Shown: positions 62,401-64,000 of the stretch, piece by piece | How positions within the stretch are numbered: the stretch's first letter is position 1 | How the letters are laid out: every line of letters starts with the position of its first letter | DNA from: Cercis canadensis | Taxonomy: Eukaryota; Streptophyta; Magnoliopsida; Fabales; Fabaceae | Assembly: GCA_003255065.1 (NCBI GenBank) | Contig: QAOA01000773.1 | Location: 377,728-441,727, forward strand | DNA length: 64,000 bases | Direction: 5' to 3' | Notes under the pieces: model-generated | The model's input: the letters and a program-made list of their open reading frames with translations, nothing else | The model's database searches: none | What the model was told of the DNA's origin: nothing | Translations under genes and position numbers: made by a program

Positions 62401-63796
62401 GTTCATTTGCAACTGATTCAGGCCAACTCGGGTGAGTTTATCATGCAAAGTTTTCTCCTTTCAAGGTTAATTGCTTCAAAACAATGCAGGAAGTCGACCC
62501 AATTGGGTTTTCTCCCCCAGAATGCTTTCCTTATTTTTAATTCATTCACATGTAAACCTAATTCCCAATTGCAAGAAAACGATTCGTTTACTGTGTCATA
62601 CCTCATCAATTCATGTGGGTTGTCTCCCACATTGGCCATTCAAACATCCAAATCCTTAAGATTGGAAAACCCTGATAAACCCAACTTGATTCTTAGTTTT
62701 CTTAGCAACTACGGGTTATCAGAAACCCAGTTATCCAAACTTGTGAAGAAGCGTCCAAGACTGCTTTTAGCAGATCCTAAGACAATCCTTTTGCCCAAAA
62801 TCAAGTTCTTGCTGTCTATTGGGGTTTCCAGCACTGCTCTCCCAGAAATTCTTTCTAGCCCTGCGCTCTTATGCAGGAGCTTAAATAAATGTCTTATCCC
62901 TCGTTATAGAGTTCTTAAGAGTGTACTTTCTGACAATGAGGACGTAATTAAAGCCTTTAAATTTGATTGGTCTTTTGGTACTAATGCATATACAGATGAT
63001 GTAGTTACGAACATAAAGCTTTTGAGAAAAGTTGGAGTGCCTCAACGTTATGTTTCTTTATTGGTAACTGGTTTTACGAATGTGGCTTTTTTGAAACACA
63101 CAAAGTTTGATGAAGCTGTCAAGTCAGTTATGGAAATGGGATTTGATCCTTCGAAATCATTGTTTATCAATGCTGTCAATGTGCTTGCAAAAGTGAAGCA
63201 ATCAAAATGGGAATCAAGATTGAAGAATTTTGAGAGGTGGGGTTGGTCTAGGGAAGTGGCTCTTGCAGCATTCAAAAAGATTCCACATTGTATGTTAACC
63301 TCTGAAGAGAAGATCGGAAAGGTGATGCATTTTCTTGTGAATGAAATGGGTTATGCATCGGAATGTATTGCTGGTTTTCCAATTGTTCTTACTTTAAGCT
63401 TGGAGAAGAGGATTATCCCTAGATGCTCAGTTATTCAGACACTGAAATCTAAGCATTTGGTTAGGAATGATTTTCGCCTTAGTAGTTTCATTCTTTTAAC
63501 TGATAAAAAGTTTTCGGAGTGCTTTGTGACGAGATTTGAGGGACCCCAATGATGGTCAGATAAGCCCTTCGGATGTCATTCAGTCTCAGTATGTTTTTGG
63601 TGGCTACTGTTTTATCGTTTTTGACTTCTAATTTAATTGGTCTTCTTCATTGGATTTGACTTTCTCTCTTGATCATCATCTTCTGATAAGTTTTCATCTT
63701 TTGAATCCTTGATTCATAGTGCATTGTTTTCTATTATCACATATTTATAACCATTCCCAAGCAATTATCATCACTACAGACAATACAAGAATAATC
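61605..63796 (+). repeat. Duplicated block b, right copy (mTERF gene with flanks)
   Basis: Counterpart of 36345-38460, same orientation, about 25 kb away. Confidence 0.85.
62443..63552 (+). CDS. mTERF-family organelle protein, copy 2
   Basis: Intronless, 369 residues from ATG 62443, the same start as copy 1 (MQSFLLSRLIASKQCRKSTQ). It carries the same mTERF repeats. Relative to copy 1 it lacks one residue in the ILVSSPALL region and one in the KFGNWSF region, both as whole-codon gaps, and has scattered substitutions (for example PHCMLTSEE for PHFMLTSEE). The frame is intact to TGA, which suggests both copies have been kept coding since duplication. Targets are unknown, as for copy 1. Confidence 0.88.
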   Translation: MQSFLLSRLIASKQCRKSTQLGFLPQNAFLIFNSFTCKPNSQLQENDSFTVSYLINSCGLSPTLAIQTSKSLRLENPDKPNLILSFLSNYGLSETQLSKLVKKRPRLLLADPKTILLPKIKFLLSIGVSSTALPEILSSPALLCRSLNKCLIPRYRVLKSVLSDNEDVIKAFKFDWSFGTNAYTDDVVTNIKLLRKVGVPQRYVSLLVTGFTNVAFLKHTKFDEAVKSVMEMGFDPSKSLFINAVNVLAKVKQSKWESRLKNFERWGWSREVALAAFKKIPHCMLTSEEKIGKVMHFLVNEMGYASECIAGFPIVLTLSLEKRIIPRCSVIQTLKSKHLVRNDFRLSSFILLTDKKFSECFVTRFEGPQ

Positions 63797-64000
63797 NTCG
63801 TTTTTGACTTCTAATTTAATTGGTCTTCTTCATTGGATTTGACTTTCTCTCTTGATCATCATCTTCTGATAAGTTTTCATCTTTTGAATTCTTGATTCAT
63901 AGTGCATTGTTTTCTATTATCACATATTTATAACCATTCCCAAGCAATTATCATCACTACAGACAATACAAGAATAATCATAAATTGCAAAAAGCCTTGT
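63553..64000. other. 3' flank of mTERF copy 2 with N-junction duplication
   Basis: 63615-63796 is repeated as 63798-63980 around N 63797 (TCGTTTTTGACTTC to CAAGAATAATC). No gene seen. Confidence 0.7.

Overview
The window is nuclear DNA from a flowering plant. The evidence is intron-rich genes with GT-AG introns, AT-rich intergenic DNA, plant-specific families (WIT, E-class PPR, plant mTERF, FURRY-like, AVT6) and many plant-type transposons. It looks like a core eudicot, perhaps woody, but the sequence does not fix the species. Thirteen single N bases occur; ten are flanked by near-identical direct repeats that look like unmerged contig ends rather than real tandem duplications.

Gene-rich left part (1-32 kb). 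The C-terminal part of a FURRY/MOR2-PAG1 homologue (+) faces a five-exon AVT6-type vacuolar amino-acid transporter (-). From 7.2 to 19 kb there is AT-rich DNA with several MITEs, a LINE RNase H relic and one unidentified broken gene. A four-exon WIT1/WIT2-like tail-anchored nuclear-envelope protein (+, 19.3-23.3 kb) converges on an intronless E-class PPR gene resembling MEF13 (-, 24.0-26.7 kb). A seven-exon UMP-CMP kinase (+) follows at 28.3-32 kb.

Right part (32.6-64 kb). A broken STP-type hexose-transporter pseudogene (-) precedes two intact, nearly identical intronless mTERF genes (37.1 and 62.4 kb), with decayed mTERF copies between them. The two mTERF genes sit in duplicated blocks. Between the blocks lies a three-level nest: a hAT-like element (39114-51509) contains a PIF/Harbinger-like element (39359-50824). 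That element carries the last exon of an AP180-type clathrin-assembly gene and was itself invaded by one genome-length endogenous caulimovirid (about 42.58-50.50 kb). Further right are a Mutator-like MITE with a perfect 9-bp target duplication, a FAR1-like relic split by a Ty1/copia element, and another Mutator-like MITE.

The intact host genes are ordinary housekeeping or organelle genes and share no visible pathway. The notable content is the nested element with its captured gene fragment, the mTERF duplication history, the repeated upstream region of the transporter, and the systematic N-junction duplications. I found no convincing previously undescribed functional system.
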